Source: Salinarimonas rosea DSM 21201 (GTDB taxonomy: Bacteria > Pseudomonadota > Alphaproteobacteria > Rhizobiales > Beijerinckiaceae). From it: a stretch of DNA of 64,000 nucleotides. Shown in pieces: positions 45,101-53,279 of this stretch. The DNA lies in assembly GCF_000429045.1 (NCBI RefSeq), contig NZ_AUBC01000012.1:62001-126000 (forward strand). The letters run 5' to 3'. The notes under the pieces are model-generated. The model was given only the letters and a program-made list of their open reading frames with translations. It had not been told where the DNA came from and did not search any database. Within the stretch, counting starts at the first letter, position 1. Each line of letters begins with the position of its first letter. The position numbers were made by a program, and so were the translations under genes.

Positions 45101-45625
45101 TCATGCCGAACCTCCTCCGACAGCGAAGCCGAAGTCCGCAGCGGAGCCCCAGCCGCATGCCGCGTCGCGGCGACTTCGGCCGGCCTCGCGCGAGCGGTCG
45201 GCCGCGGCGTTACGCTCGGCTCCGTCGGCGCGCTCCGGCTCCCCGTCGTCGGTGCCCTCGGCCAGCAGTCGCTCGCGGAAGCGCTGGGACATGAGCCAGC
45301 TCGTGCGGCTCGACACGCCGAGAATGCGATGGAGACGGTTGACGGAGACCGGCGGATCGCAGGCGTGCAGCAGGAACAGCGCCTGGAGCCAGAGATGCAG
45401 CGGTACGTGCATCGACTCCAGCATGGTTCCGAGCTTGACGTTGAAGGGCTTGCGGCAGGCGTAGCACTTGTAGGATCCCGGCTTCGAGTCCTTTCCCGCC
45501 AGGCGCCCGATGCGATCGCCTCTGCCGCAATGCGGGCAGACGGGGCCCTCCGGCCAGACGCGTGCCTCGACGAACCGGTACGCGGCCTCCTCGGTCGTGA
45601 ATGCGGCTTCGCTCCATTGATCCAT
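45101..45625 (-). CDS. IS1595-like zinc-ribbon protein lacking the transposase catalytic domain
   Basis: 174 residues. The first 110 match the N-terminal zinc ribbon and HTH of ISXO2/IS1595 transposases: WPEGPVCPHCG, YKCYACRKPFNVKLGTM, then PLHLWLQALFLL and LHRILGVSSRTSWLMSQRFRE. The DDE nuclease domain that should follow is missing and is replaced by an Arg/Glu/Gly-rich tail. It is either a transposase remnant that ran into new sequence or a domesticated DNA-binding protein. GGGAG lies 7 nt before the ATG at 45625, and the adjacent DNA is AT-rich. I see no terminal inverted repeats. Confidence 0.65.
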   Translation of the reverse strand: MDQWSEAAFTTEEAAYRFVEARVWPEGPVCPHCGRGDRIGRLAGKDSKPGSYKCYACRKPFNVKLGTMLESMHVPLHLWLQALFLLHACDPPVSVNRLHRILGVSSRTSWLMSQRFRERLLAEGTDDGEPERADGAERNAAADRSREAGRSRRDAACGWGSAADFGFAVGGGSA

Positions 45626-45858
45626 GCCATACTCCCATGCTCGATGTCGCTTCCCCCGGCGCTTCGCGCTCTGCTTGCCGTCCTTGACTTGACTTACTTT
45701 CTTCACGATTGGCAGGACCTCGGAAACATAGCACGAAATCGCTTTTACCGAAAGGATCCACGCGTCATTGGGAAGTCTTGCCGTATGATTATATCGATTT
45801 ACTTGTATTACGTTTCGTCGCCATCGATCCCAACGGTTCGTGTGAGCAGCGGGCGGCG
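45626..45858. other. AT-rich gap between the zinc-ribbon gene and hlyD
   Basis: 233 bp with much lower GC than its surroundings, for example TTGACTTGACTTACTTTC near 45690 and TATGATTATATCG near 45783. It probably holds the zinc-ribbon gene's promoter or a mobile-element edge. No gene, tRNA or clear inverted repeat is visible. Confidence 0.6.
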
Positions 45859-47220
45859 TCACGACTCTCGGAACGCCCGTGCCATGCTGTCCTGCAACGG
45901 CCTGATCAAGTACTGGAAGAACGTCCTCTCGGCGGTCTCGATGTAGACTTCCGCCGGCATGCCCGCGGTCGGCTCGAATTCCGGTATGCGAGCGACGGAC
46001 GCCTCGTCGAGGGCGATGCGCACGACGTAGACGTCCCCCTCCGAGTCCGGGCGCGGGCGCTCCTCCGGGAGCGCGTCCGCGGAGAGATAGATGACCTCGC
46101 CGGTGACCATCGGCGTCGTGCGCTGGTTGAGCGCGGTGAGGCGCACCGAGGCGCGCTGGCCGCGCCGCACGCTGTCGACGTCGCGCGGACGGACCGTCGC
46201 CTCGATCACGAGCGGCTCGTCGATCGGCACGATCTCCATGACGTTCTTGCCCGCCTCCACCACGCCGCCGGCCGTGTGGTAGCGCAGCTTGACGACGATG
46301 CCCTCGACCGGGGCCGTGATGCGGATGCGCTCGAGGATGTTCTCCGCGGAGCGGATGCGCTCGCGCAGGTCGCTCATCTCGGCGTGGACCTGCTGCAGCT
46401 CCTCGACGGCGGCCTTCACCGCGGCGTGCCGCAGGCCGTTGATCTGCTCCTCGCCGCGGGCGATGCGCTCCTTGGCATCGCCCATGTCGCCGATCAGCCG
46501 GCCGATCTCGCCGCGCATGTTGGCGCGCGCGCGATGCAGCGCGAGGACCTCGGGGCGGCGCACCAGCCCCTGGCGCAGCAGCGTCTCCTTGTCGACGAGC
46601 TCCTCCTCGAAGAAGGCGATCTGCTCCTCCACGGCGCGGATCTGCACCTCGCTGCCGGTGACGTGCTCGCGCAGGGCGTCGATGCCGCGCTCGAGCGTGA
46701 CGATCTCGCTGTCGAGGTGGCGCTTGCGTGCCGAGAAGGTGAGGCGTTGCCGCTCGATCATCTCGGCGACGTCGGGATCTTCGGCCTTCTCCAGGAGCAC
46801 GTCTGGAAACGCGATGGCGGCCCGGCCCTCGATCTCGGCCACGAGGCGGGCCTCCATGGCGAGCGTGCGCGCGAAGCGCAGCTGCAGGCGCCGAAGCTCG
46901 GCGCGGGGGCCGGTCTCGTCGAGCAGCACGAGCGTATCGCCCGTGCGCACGTGGTCGCCCTCGCGCACCAGGATCTCGCTGATCACGCCGCCTTCGAGAT
47001 GCTGCACCGTCTTGTTCGAGCCGGTGGTGACGAACACGCCCGTCGCCACCACGGCGCCGGCGATCGGCGCGGCGTTCGCCCACACGCCGAAGGCGAGGAA
47101 CGTCCCGATCAGGACGACGAGCCCGGCGAGCGTCGGCGTGCGTGCGCTGCGCGGCACGTTGGCGTACCAGTCCCGGGCCTGGAGTGCTTGCATCGCTCTG
47201 GCGCTCATGGCCGACCTCAT
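45859..47220 (-). CDS. HlyD-family type I secretion periplasmic adaptor
   Basis: 453 residues. A short cytoplasmic start is followed by one transmembrane helix (about 27-50). A long coiled-coil hairpin (about 100-290) follows, then barrel-sandwich and beta-barrel segments with TAPVEGIVVKL and a C-terminal region typical of HlyD/PrtE adaptors. It bridges the ABC exporter and an outer-membrane TolC-like channel; no TolC gene is in this window. It starts by ATGA overlap with the ABC gene, confirming one operon. Confidence 0.9.
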   Translation of the reverse strand: MRSAMSARAMQALQARDWYANVPRSARTPTLAGLVVLIGTFLAFGVWANAAPIAGAVVATGVFVTTGSNKTVQHLEGGVISEILVREGDHVRTGDTLVLLDETGPRAELRRLQLRFARTLAMEARLVAEIEGRAAIAFPDVLLEKAEDPDVAEMIERQRLTFSARKRHLDSEIVTLERGIDALREHVTGSEVQIRAVEEQIAFFEEELVDKETLLRQGLVRRPEVLALHRARANMRGEIGRLIGDMGDAKERIARGEEQINGLRHAAVKAAVEELQQVHAEMSDLRERIRSAENILERIRITAPVEGIVVKLRYHTAGGVVEAGKNVMEIVPIDEPLVIEATVRPRDVDSVRRGQRASVRLTALNQRTTPMVTGEVIYLSADALPEERPRPDSEGDVYVVRIALDEASVARIPEFEPTAGMPAEVYIETAERTFFQYLIRPLQDSMARAFRES

Positions 47221-49604
47221 TCCTCGATGAGCGGGGTGCCGTCGCCGCCGATGGCGCGCGGCCCGTCCGCCTTCTTGCCGAACAGCACGGGCAGCATCTG
47301 CTCGCGCGGCCCCAGCGCCTTCACGTTGCCCTCGTGCAGGATCATGATCTTGTCGACGCTCTTCAGGAGCGAGGGCCGCTGGGTGATGGCGACGACGGTG
47401 ATGCCGCGCTGCTTCGCCCGCACCAGCGCCTTGGCCAGCGCCCGCTCGCCGTTGGTGTCGAGGTTCGAGTTCGGCTCGTCGAGCACGACGAAGCGCGGAT
47501 CGCCGAAGAAGGCGCGCGCGAGACCGACCCGCTGCTTCTGGCCGCCGGAGAGCGGACTGCCGTCCATGGCGATAGGCGTCTCGTAGCCCTGCGCGAAGTG
47601 CGAGATCATCTCGTGCACGTCCGCGAGCTCGGCCGCCTCGAACACCTGCGCGTCGCTGGCGTCCTCGCGCATGCGGGAGATGTTCTGCTTGATGGTGCCG
47701 GGAAACAGCTGCACGTCCTGCGGCAGGTAGCCGACGCTCTCGCCGAACTGGCGCGGGTCCCAGTTGCGCAGCTCCATGTGGTCGAGGCGCACGTTGCCCG
47801 CCGTCGGCACGACCGACCCGACCAGCATCCGCGCCAGCGTCGACTTGCCGGTGCCCGAGTTGCCGACGATGGCGAGGCTCTCGCCCGGCTCGAGCGCGAA
47901 GGAGACGCCGTTGAGGATGACCTTCTTGTTCGGCGGCGGCACGTAGAGGATGCGCTCCACCTCGAGCCGGCCGGTCGGCCGCGGCAGCCGCAGGCGCTCG
48001 AGGTTGAGCGGCGAGGATTGCAGCAGCGCGCGGATGCGGGCGTAGGCGGCGCGGGCGGCGACGAAGTTCTTCCAGCCCTCGATCGTGCCCTCGAGCGGCT
48101 GCAGCGCGCGGCTCGCGACGATCGAGGCGGCGATGATCATGCCGCCGGTCAGCTCGCCGCCGAGCGCGAGGTAGGCGCCGAACCCGAGGATAGCGACCTG
48201 GGTCGAGAGGCGTACGAATTTGGAGATGCTGCCGAGCAGGATGTTGCGGTCCTGCGCCAGCACCTGCGAGGTGAGGCTCTCCGCCGTCTCGCGCCCCCAC
48301 ATGGCGACGCCTTCGGGCGTCATGCCCATGGCGTTGATCACCTGCGCGTTGCGCGCCATGGCGTCCGCCTGCAGGTTCGCGCGGCTCGCATAGGCGTTCG
48401 CCTTCGCGAAGGAGAGCGCCGTGACGCGCTGGTTGAGCCCCGCCAGCACGAACAGCACGCCGCCGGCCGTGAGCACGAGGAAGCCGAGCTGCGGGTGGAT
48501 CATGAAGACGACGAGCATGTAGAGAGGCACGGTGGGGCTGTCGAGCATGGTGAGCAGCACCGGCCCGGTGATGAAGCTGCGCAGCTGCTGCAGGTCGCCG
48601 AGCACCTGGAACTCGCGCGAGGAGCCGTTCTGCGCCGCCTTCGCCGCCGCCGAGAGCACCGGCGCGCCGAGCTTGCTCTCCGTCTCGGTGGCGATGCGCA
48701 CCAGGATCACGCGGCGCATCATGTCGAGGAGGACGTGCGCCGCCACCGCACCGATGACGATGAGCGTGAGCATGAACAGCGTGTCGAGGCTGCGGCTCGT
48801 CAGCACACGATCGGAGACCTGGAACAGGTAGAGCGGGATCGCGAGCACGAGGATGTTGACCGCGAGCGAGAACAGGGCGACGACGACGAGGTTGCGCCGG
48901 GCGGTCGCGAGGCCCGCGGAAAGGACGCTGCGGAAGTCCATGTCCCGCGAGCGATTCTGGATCGGCGGGCCGCCGCCCGATCCGCCGCCGCCGCGATCGG
49001 AGGGCGGAGCGGGGGGCTTGCCGCCGCCGGCGGCCGGGCGGCGCTCGGCGGGCGTGGGCGGGCGCGCCGCCTCCTCCCGGGCATCCGGCGCGACCACCGG
49101 CGCCGGCTGGGGCAGTTCGCCGCGCGCCTCGCGCTTCACCTGCGGGGCGGGATTGGGCGCGGGTGCCGGCGAGAGGTCGGGCGCGCGTGAGGGATCGGGC
49201 GAGGGATCGGGCGCGGGAGGGTTCTCCGGCTCGGGCGCGGCACGCGCCTCGGGCGCAGGCGGCAGCGGCTCGGGACGCAGCACGCGCGCGGTCGGCGCCT
49301 CGGCGAGCGAGACCGGCGGCGCCGCGGCTGGCGTCGGCGCGGCCGGCGTGCCGAGCGCGGCGCCCGGACCGATGTAGCGCGCGCCGGCCTCGGCCGCATA
49401 GCGCGCCTCGAGCGCGCGCAGGCCCCCGGCGAGCGACGGCCCGGCTCCGGGCTCGGACGCGACGTCCCGCCCGGACGGGCGGGCCTGGCGCAAGGCCGGA
49501 GCCGGCGCGGCGGCGGCGAGCGCGTCGCCGAGATCCTCGTCGGAGGTCTCGCCCGTGCTCCAGGCGTCGTCTCGAAAGCGAAAGTCGTCGTCGATGCGAT
49601 CCAT
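47217..49604 (-). CDS. Type I secretion ABC exporter (PrtD-like) with long Pro-rich N terminus
   Basis: 795 residues. Residues 1-220 are low-complexity (Pro, Ala, Glu; many PAP repeats, then a Gly-rich stretch) and are absent from ordinary PrtD. The membrane domain follows (about 225-520), then the ATPase: Walker A GNSGTGKST, Q-loop in YLPQDVQL, signature LSGGQKQR and Walker B VVLDEPNSNLD. No C39 peptidase domain is present, as in RTX-type exporters. It probably exports the repeat-rich proteins encoded just upstream. The N-terminal extension might recruit substrates; that is inference. Confidence 0.9.
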   Translation of the reverse strand: MDRIDDDFRFRDDAWSTGETSDEDLGDALAAAAPAPALRQARPSGRDVASEPGAGPSLAGGLRALEARYAAEAGARYIGPGAALGTPAAPTPAAAPPVSLAEAPTARVLRPEPLPPAPEARAAPEPENPPAPDPSPDPSRAPDLSPAPAPNPAPQVKREARGELPQPAPVVAPDAREEAARPPTPAERRPAAGGGKPPAPPSDRGGGGSGGGPPIQNRSRDMDFRSVLSAGLATARRNLVVVALFSLAVNILVLAIPLYLFQVSDRVLTSRSLDTLFMLTLIVIGAVAAHVLLDMMRRVILVRIATETESKLGAPVLSAAAKAAQNGSSREFQVLGDLQQLRSFITGPVLLTMLDSPTVPLYMLVVFMIHPQLGFLVLTAGGVLFVLAGLNQRVTALSFAKANAYASRANLQADAMARNAQVINAMGMTPEGVAMWGRETAESLTSQVLAQDRNILLGSISKFVRLSTQVAILGFGAYLALGGELTGGMIIAASIVASRALQPLEGTIEGWKNFVAARAAYARIRALLQSSPLNLERLRLPRPTGRLEVERILYVPPPNKKVILNGVSFALEPGESLAIVGNSGTGKSTLARMLVGSVVPTAGNVRLDHMELRNWDPRQFGESVGYLPQDVQLFPGTIKQNISRMREDASDAQVFEAAELADVHEMISHFAQGYETPIAMDGSPLSGGQKQRVGLARAFFGDPRFVVLDEPNSNLDTNGERALAKALVRAKQRGITVVAITQRPSLLKSVDKIMILHEGNVKALGPREQMLPVLFGKKADGPRAIGGDGTPLIEE

Positions 49605-49632
49605 CGATCGGTCCCTCAGCGGTTCGTCCGCG

Positions 49633-51591
49633 TCACGTCATCACCGAGCCCATCGCGTCGCCCTCGCCGGCGAGTGGGGCGCCGCCGGCGACGCCGTCGT
49701 CGTCCTGTCCCGTGTCGTCGCCGGTGAAGGCGACGATCTCGGTCGCCAGCGCGTCGTCGTCGTAGTCGTCGTCGTCGATCACGATCTCGGCCTGGACGAG
49801 GAAGTCCTCCTCGTAGACCTCGCCGCCGACATGCGTCGCGGCCACGGCGCCGGTGTCGACGATGATCGCCTGGTTGGTCAGCTCGTTGCCGCCGCTCGCC
49901 ACCCATTGCTCGGCGCCGTCCTCGTGGAAGGTCGCGTCCGCCGGCAGGATCTGGGCGAACGCGTCGGCATCGGAGACGACGTTGAGCTGGCTGACCAGGT
50001 TGACGTCGTAGTAGTCGCCGGTGACGTAGAGGACGCGCATCGCGCCCGACCCGATGCCGTTGAGCGACCACCATTCGGTGGGATCGAGCGTGTCGTCGCT
50101 CATCAGCCGCTGCACGAAGGCGGCGAGCTCGCCGTCGAGCGCCTGGAAGCCGCCACCGCCGTAATGCGCGATCAGCGCATCGTTGGTCAGCTGGTTCTGC
50201 CCCGTCGCCCCGTCCTGAACCCCGGCGCCGCCGAGATGACCGACGAGCCCGCCGTCGGAGTCGACGAGCACGTTGGCCTGCACGATCCAGTTGGCGGCGT
50301 AGTAGTTGCCGCCGATCACGATCAGGTCGTAGTCGCCGGCCGCCTGGAGGAACTCCGCCAGATTGACGACCAGGTTCTCGCCCAAGCGGACCTGGCTGAA
50401 GAAGTCGTATGTCGTCTGCGAGTAGAGGTCGTCGTCGACGATCCAGTTGGTCTGGTAGAACGCCTTCACGTCCCAGAAGTCGCCGTCGAGCACGTCGACC
50501 GTCCAGTGCAGGCCGCCCCGCCCGGGCAGCTCGAGCGCGCCGAGATCGACGTCCTCGGTGAGAAATTCCGCGATATTGGTCAGCCGGTTGCCGCCACCCC
50601 AGCCCGCGCCGAGGTCCCCGCCCGTGGCGAGCGCCGCCCCCATGCTGGCCATCTTCGCGCCGAACGTGGCGACGGAGTCGATGTCCATGATCGCGTTGAT
50701 CTGCACGATGGCGTCGAGCGAATACCAGTCGCCGAAGACGATCGTCTGGAGCGAGAGCTCGTTGAGATCCTGGACCACGGCGATGTTGATCGCCTCGTTG
50801 CCGCCGAGATGCGCGTGCGCGCCGTAAGCCTCGTGGCCGTTCGCGCCTTCGGGCATCTCCGGCGCGCCCTCGAAGGGCGCGAGCTGCCAATCCGCAGAGA
50901 CCTGCTCGCCGTTGACATAGCGACCGGGCCGCGTCTCGAAGCCGGCCAGCGCCGCGTCTTCCTCGCCCGCGACGAGCGCCTCGTGGCGGGCCACGAGCAC
51001 CGCGCCGATCTCGGCCTGGCCCACCGGCGCGGCGAGCGCGTCGGGCGTCGCCTCGCGCACCGCCTCCAGCAGGGAGACCAGCGCTTCCGCGGGATCGACG
51101 GGAAGCAGGCCGCTCGCGAGGTCCTCGCCCCAAACGAAGACATCGGAATCGTCGAGAATATTGATCTGGCGGATCTCGGCGACCGTCTCGCCGAACGCAT
51201 CCTCACGCTCGGTGGGGGCGCGATAGCCGAAGGTGTAGCGGATCGTGATCGAAGCTCCGCCGCCACCGCCGCCGATAGCCCAGAGCATCGGCTCGGGGAC
51301 GTCGAAGGGGCCGAAGGCGGTGCGGTCCACGGCCACGTACGGGCTGCCGCGCAGGAGCAGCATCGGCTCGGGAACGATCGCCTCGCCCGGCGCCGCCCAG
51401 AAGGGCGACGGGCGGCTGGCGATCTCCTCCAGTTCAGCGACGCCGGGAAGCGCCTGCGGCGGGTGCGCCAGCTCCTCCGCCGGCAGCATCGGCGGCTCGT
51501 CGTCGTAGAGCGTCCAGCTCCTGGCGACCTCGTCGATCAGGTGCAGGTAGCCCGCGAAATGCCAGATGGTCTCGGTGACACCGGTCGACAT
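49633..51591 (-). CDS. Repeat-containing protein, probable type I secretion substrate
   Basis: 652 residues with no signal peptide. At least five imperfect repeats of about 45-85 residues follow the pattern GGNxLTNxA...GxYYxxNxxxQxNV...D, for example SGGNELTNQAIIV and GGNYYAANWIVQANV. The C terminus is very acidic (DDDDYDDDALATE). No RTX nonapeptides are present. The gene sits 28 bp upstream of the exporter on the same strand, which supports secretion by it. The ATG at 51591 has a GAGGA site; an in-frame codon at 51675 would add an Arg-rich leader. Function is unknown, perhaps surface adhesion. Confidence 0.75.
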   Translation of the reverse strand: MSTGVTETIWHFAGYLHLIDEVARSWTLYDDEPPMLPAEELAHPPQALPGVAELEEIASRPSPFWAAPGEAIVPEPMLLLRGSPYVAVDRTAFGPFDVPEPMLWAIGGGGGGASITIRYTFGYRAPTEREDAFGETVAEIRQINILDDSDVFVWGEDLASGLLPVDPAEALVSLLEAVREATPDALAAPVGQAEIGAVLVARHEALVAGEEDAALAGFETRPGRYVNGEQVSADWQLAPFEGAPEMPEGANGHEAYGAHAHLGGNEAINIAVVQDLNELSLQTIVFGDWYSLDAIVQINAIMDIDSVATFGAKMASMGAALATGGDLGAGWGGGNRLTNIAEFLTEDVDLGALELPGRGGLHWTVDVLDGDFWDVKAFYQTNWIVDDDLYSQTTYDFFSQVRLGENLVVNLAEFLQAAGDYDLIVIGGNYYAANWIVQANVLVDSDGGLVGHLGGAGVQDGATGQNQLTNDALIAHYGGGGFQALDGELAAFVQRLMSDDTLDPTEWWSLNGIGSGAMRVLYVTGDYYDVNLVSQLNVVSDADAFAQILPADATFHEDGAEQWVASGGNELTNQAIIVDTGAVAATHVGGEVYEEDFLVQAEIVIDDDDYDDDALATEIVAFTGDDTGQDDDGVAGGAPLAGEGDAMGSVMT

Positions 51592-51730
51592 GGCGATCGT
51601 CCTCGTCCGGGCGCGCGCGGGAGCGCACGCCGCGTTCCGGAGGGGGCGATGCGCGCGGCCGGTCGCCGCGCGCATCCCCGGGCTCGCCGGAGGTCCGCGC
51701 GCGGAGCGCGCGGACCCGTGGGAGACGCGA

Positions 51731-52567
51731 TCACATCATCACGTCGTCGATGTCGTCGCCCGCCACGCTGAAGGAGGCGGAGTTGAACTGGACGTTCGCG
51801 CCCATCGTGATGGTCTGGGTGAACGCCTCGTTCGAGGCCACGGCGTCCGCCGCCGCGTTGGAGGCGGCCGAGCCGCTGTCGCCGACGCTGGAGCTCGGAT
51901 CGTCGGTGGTGATCCGCCCGCCGGTCGCCGTCGCCGTCTGGCTGAAGCCGGCGCCCTCGCCGGGGAGCCCGCCGCCGTGCCCGCCACCGAGGAGCGACAG
52001 GTCGAAGCCCCCGCCGCCGTTGTAGGTGACGTCCTGGCCGGTCGCCGTGTCCTGGTCGGCCAGGTTGTTGACCTGGTCGAGGTTGAACGCGTTGCCGGTG
52101 GTCACCGCCTGGCTCACGGCGTCGGGCATCACGATCGAGTTGGTGATCCCCGTGATCTGCTCGATGTCGATGATGTCGTCGTCGGTGGGCAGATAGCCCT
52201 CCAGGTCCATCTTGACCTTGACGTCCACGTCCACGTCGACGTCGTTCTCGTTGTAGTTGACGTTGGCGTTGCCGTTCAGGTTCGCGTTCAGCTCCTTCTC
52301 GACCTCGTGCTCGTACTCGTACTCGACGTCCTTCGAGTAGTTCGCGTTGGCATTGGCGTTCCCGTTGGCGTTGCCGTTGCCGTTACCGTTGAGGTTGCCG
52401 TTGCCGTTCAGGCTCGCCGAGTAGAGCGTCGAGCTCTGCGACTGGTCCTGACCCTGACCCTGACCCTGGCCTTGTCCCTGGCCCTGGCCTTGACCCTGAC
52501 CCTGGAGCTGGCCCTGCAGCTGCGCCTGGAGCTCCGCCTGGAGCTGACCCTGTCCCTGGATAGACAT
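51731..52567 (-). CDS. Low-complexity Gln/Gly- and Asn-rich protein, possible secreted matrix protein
   Basis: 278 residues. An N-terminal Gln-rich part includes nine GQ dipeptides in a row (residues 23-40). An Asn-Gly/Asn-Ala tract follows (54-76). A short acidic/charged region includes a DVDVDVDV run (about 109-116). The rest is Gly/Ala/Ser/Asp-rich, with possible calcium-type GGGGFDLSLLGGG. There is no signal peptide or Cys. It is the first gene of the T1SS group, and a GAAGGGA site precedes its ATG. The composition suggests an unfolded or amyloid-like exported protein. Confidence 0.7.
   Translation of the reverse strand: MSIQGQGQLQAELQAQLQGQLQGQGQGQGQGQGQGQGQGQDQSQSSTLYSASLNGNGNLNGNGNGNANGNANANANYSKDVEYEYEHEVEKELNANLNGNANVNYNENDVDVDVDVKVKMDLEGYLPTDDDIIDIEQITGITNSIVMPDAVSQAVTTGNAFNLDQVNNLADQDTATGQDVTYNGGGGFDLSLLGGGHGGGLPGEGAGFSQTATATGGRITTDDPSSSVGDSGSAASNAAADAVASNEAFTQTITMGANVQFNSASFSVAGDDIDDVMM
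52340..52408 (-). repeat. Asn-Gly/Asn-Ala coding repeat
   Basis: A second repeat tract in the same gene, with AAC-GGC/GCC units (AACGGCAACGCC type), codes residues 54-76. It is imperfect, with one Leu interruption. Confidence 0.75.
52448..52501 (-). repeat. Hexanucleotide tandem repeat coding (Gly-Gln)9
   Basis: Nine 6-bp units encode alternating Gly-Gln in the Gln-rich protein, with only third-position changes (GGxCAG). Being a multiple of three, length changes would keep the frame and alter only the protein length. Confidence 0.85.
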
Positions 52568-53279
52568 GACGATTTCCCTTCGTTGAACGAAGCATCGCCG
52601 CGGCGCACATCCACTCTTCTGTGCGGACGTCCCCGCCGGATACGATGCGGTTGCGTGATGTGGCGTGTTCGAAGCGTCGGCCGATGCGGTACCGGACGTC
52701 TCCCGCCTCTCGCCGGAGATCGCGCGGCCGTGGCCGGATCATGCTGTGCTGGAATGGCTTCCGGTGAGCGCCTCCCGTCCAAGAATTGCACCTGCCGCCA
52801 TGAAGACGGCGCGCGGTCGCCCGGCGGGACGCGTCGATCGCGTCCACGCACGGCCTCGCCATCGGCACACGCGGAGGCGCGCACGATGAAGAGCTCGGAA
52901 TGTGATCGGCTGGCAGCGGCGCGGATGTGCGCCGAATGGTCGTGCGAAGCTGCTCGCACGCGGACTGCCCGGTCATGCCCCCGGCATCCAAAGACGACTT
53001 GTCTGTTGCGGGCCTCGTCTTCGCGAGTACGGCCGCGGCGCGTCGTCGCCTCATTCGTTACTGAAACACTAACTTTTTCGAACCACGTGGTCAATTTGTA
53101 GAAACCTTACCCACCGTCCGCTCGCCGCGCTGTCGCCTCCTCCGCGCCTATCCCTTGCCGTTCCCCTGCCTGTCCCTTGCCGTTCTCTTGCCCTCCCTCT
53201 GCCCTCCCTCTGCCCTCCGCTTGCCCTCCACTTGCCGCCACCCCGCCACCCCCTTGCCAGGCTCGGCGGATCGATCGAT
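52568..53279. other. 712-bp intergenic region between the T1SS group and the P450
   Basis: No convincing gene is seen. The stretch 53050-53100 is AT-richer and holds a CCACGTGG palindrome (53083-53090) beside a possible minus-strand promoter (TTGACC, 17-nt spacer, TAGTGT, at 53094-53066). The right end holds an 11-bp minisatellite. Small open frames here look like shadows of repeats. Confidence 0.6.
53152..53239. repeat. 11-bp minisatellite, eight copies
   Basis: Eight consecutive 11-bp units follow the consensus C-x-CTTGCCCTC (units such as CCCTTGCCGTT, CTCTTGCCCTC and CCTCTGCCCTC). They run up to 40 bp before the P450 ATG. The period is not a multiple of three, so it is not a protein repeat. 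Confidence 0.85.

Noticed and set aside
45101-45858. Complete IS1595 insertion sequence
   Set aside because: The DDE domain is missing and no terminal inverted repeats or target duplication were found.
52448-52501. CRISPR array
   Set aside because: The repeats are only 6 bp without spacers and lie inside a coding region.
53152-53239. CRISPR array or protein repeat
   Set aside because: Units of 11 bp run directly together, have no spacers and break the reading frame.
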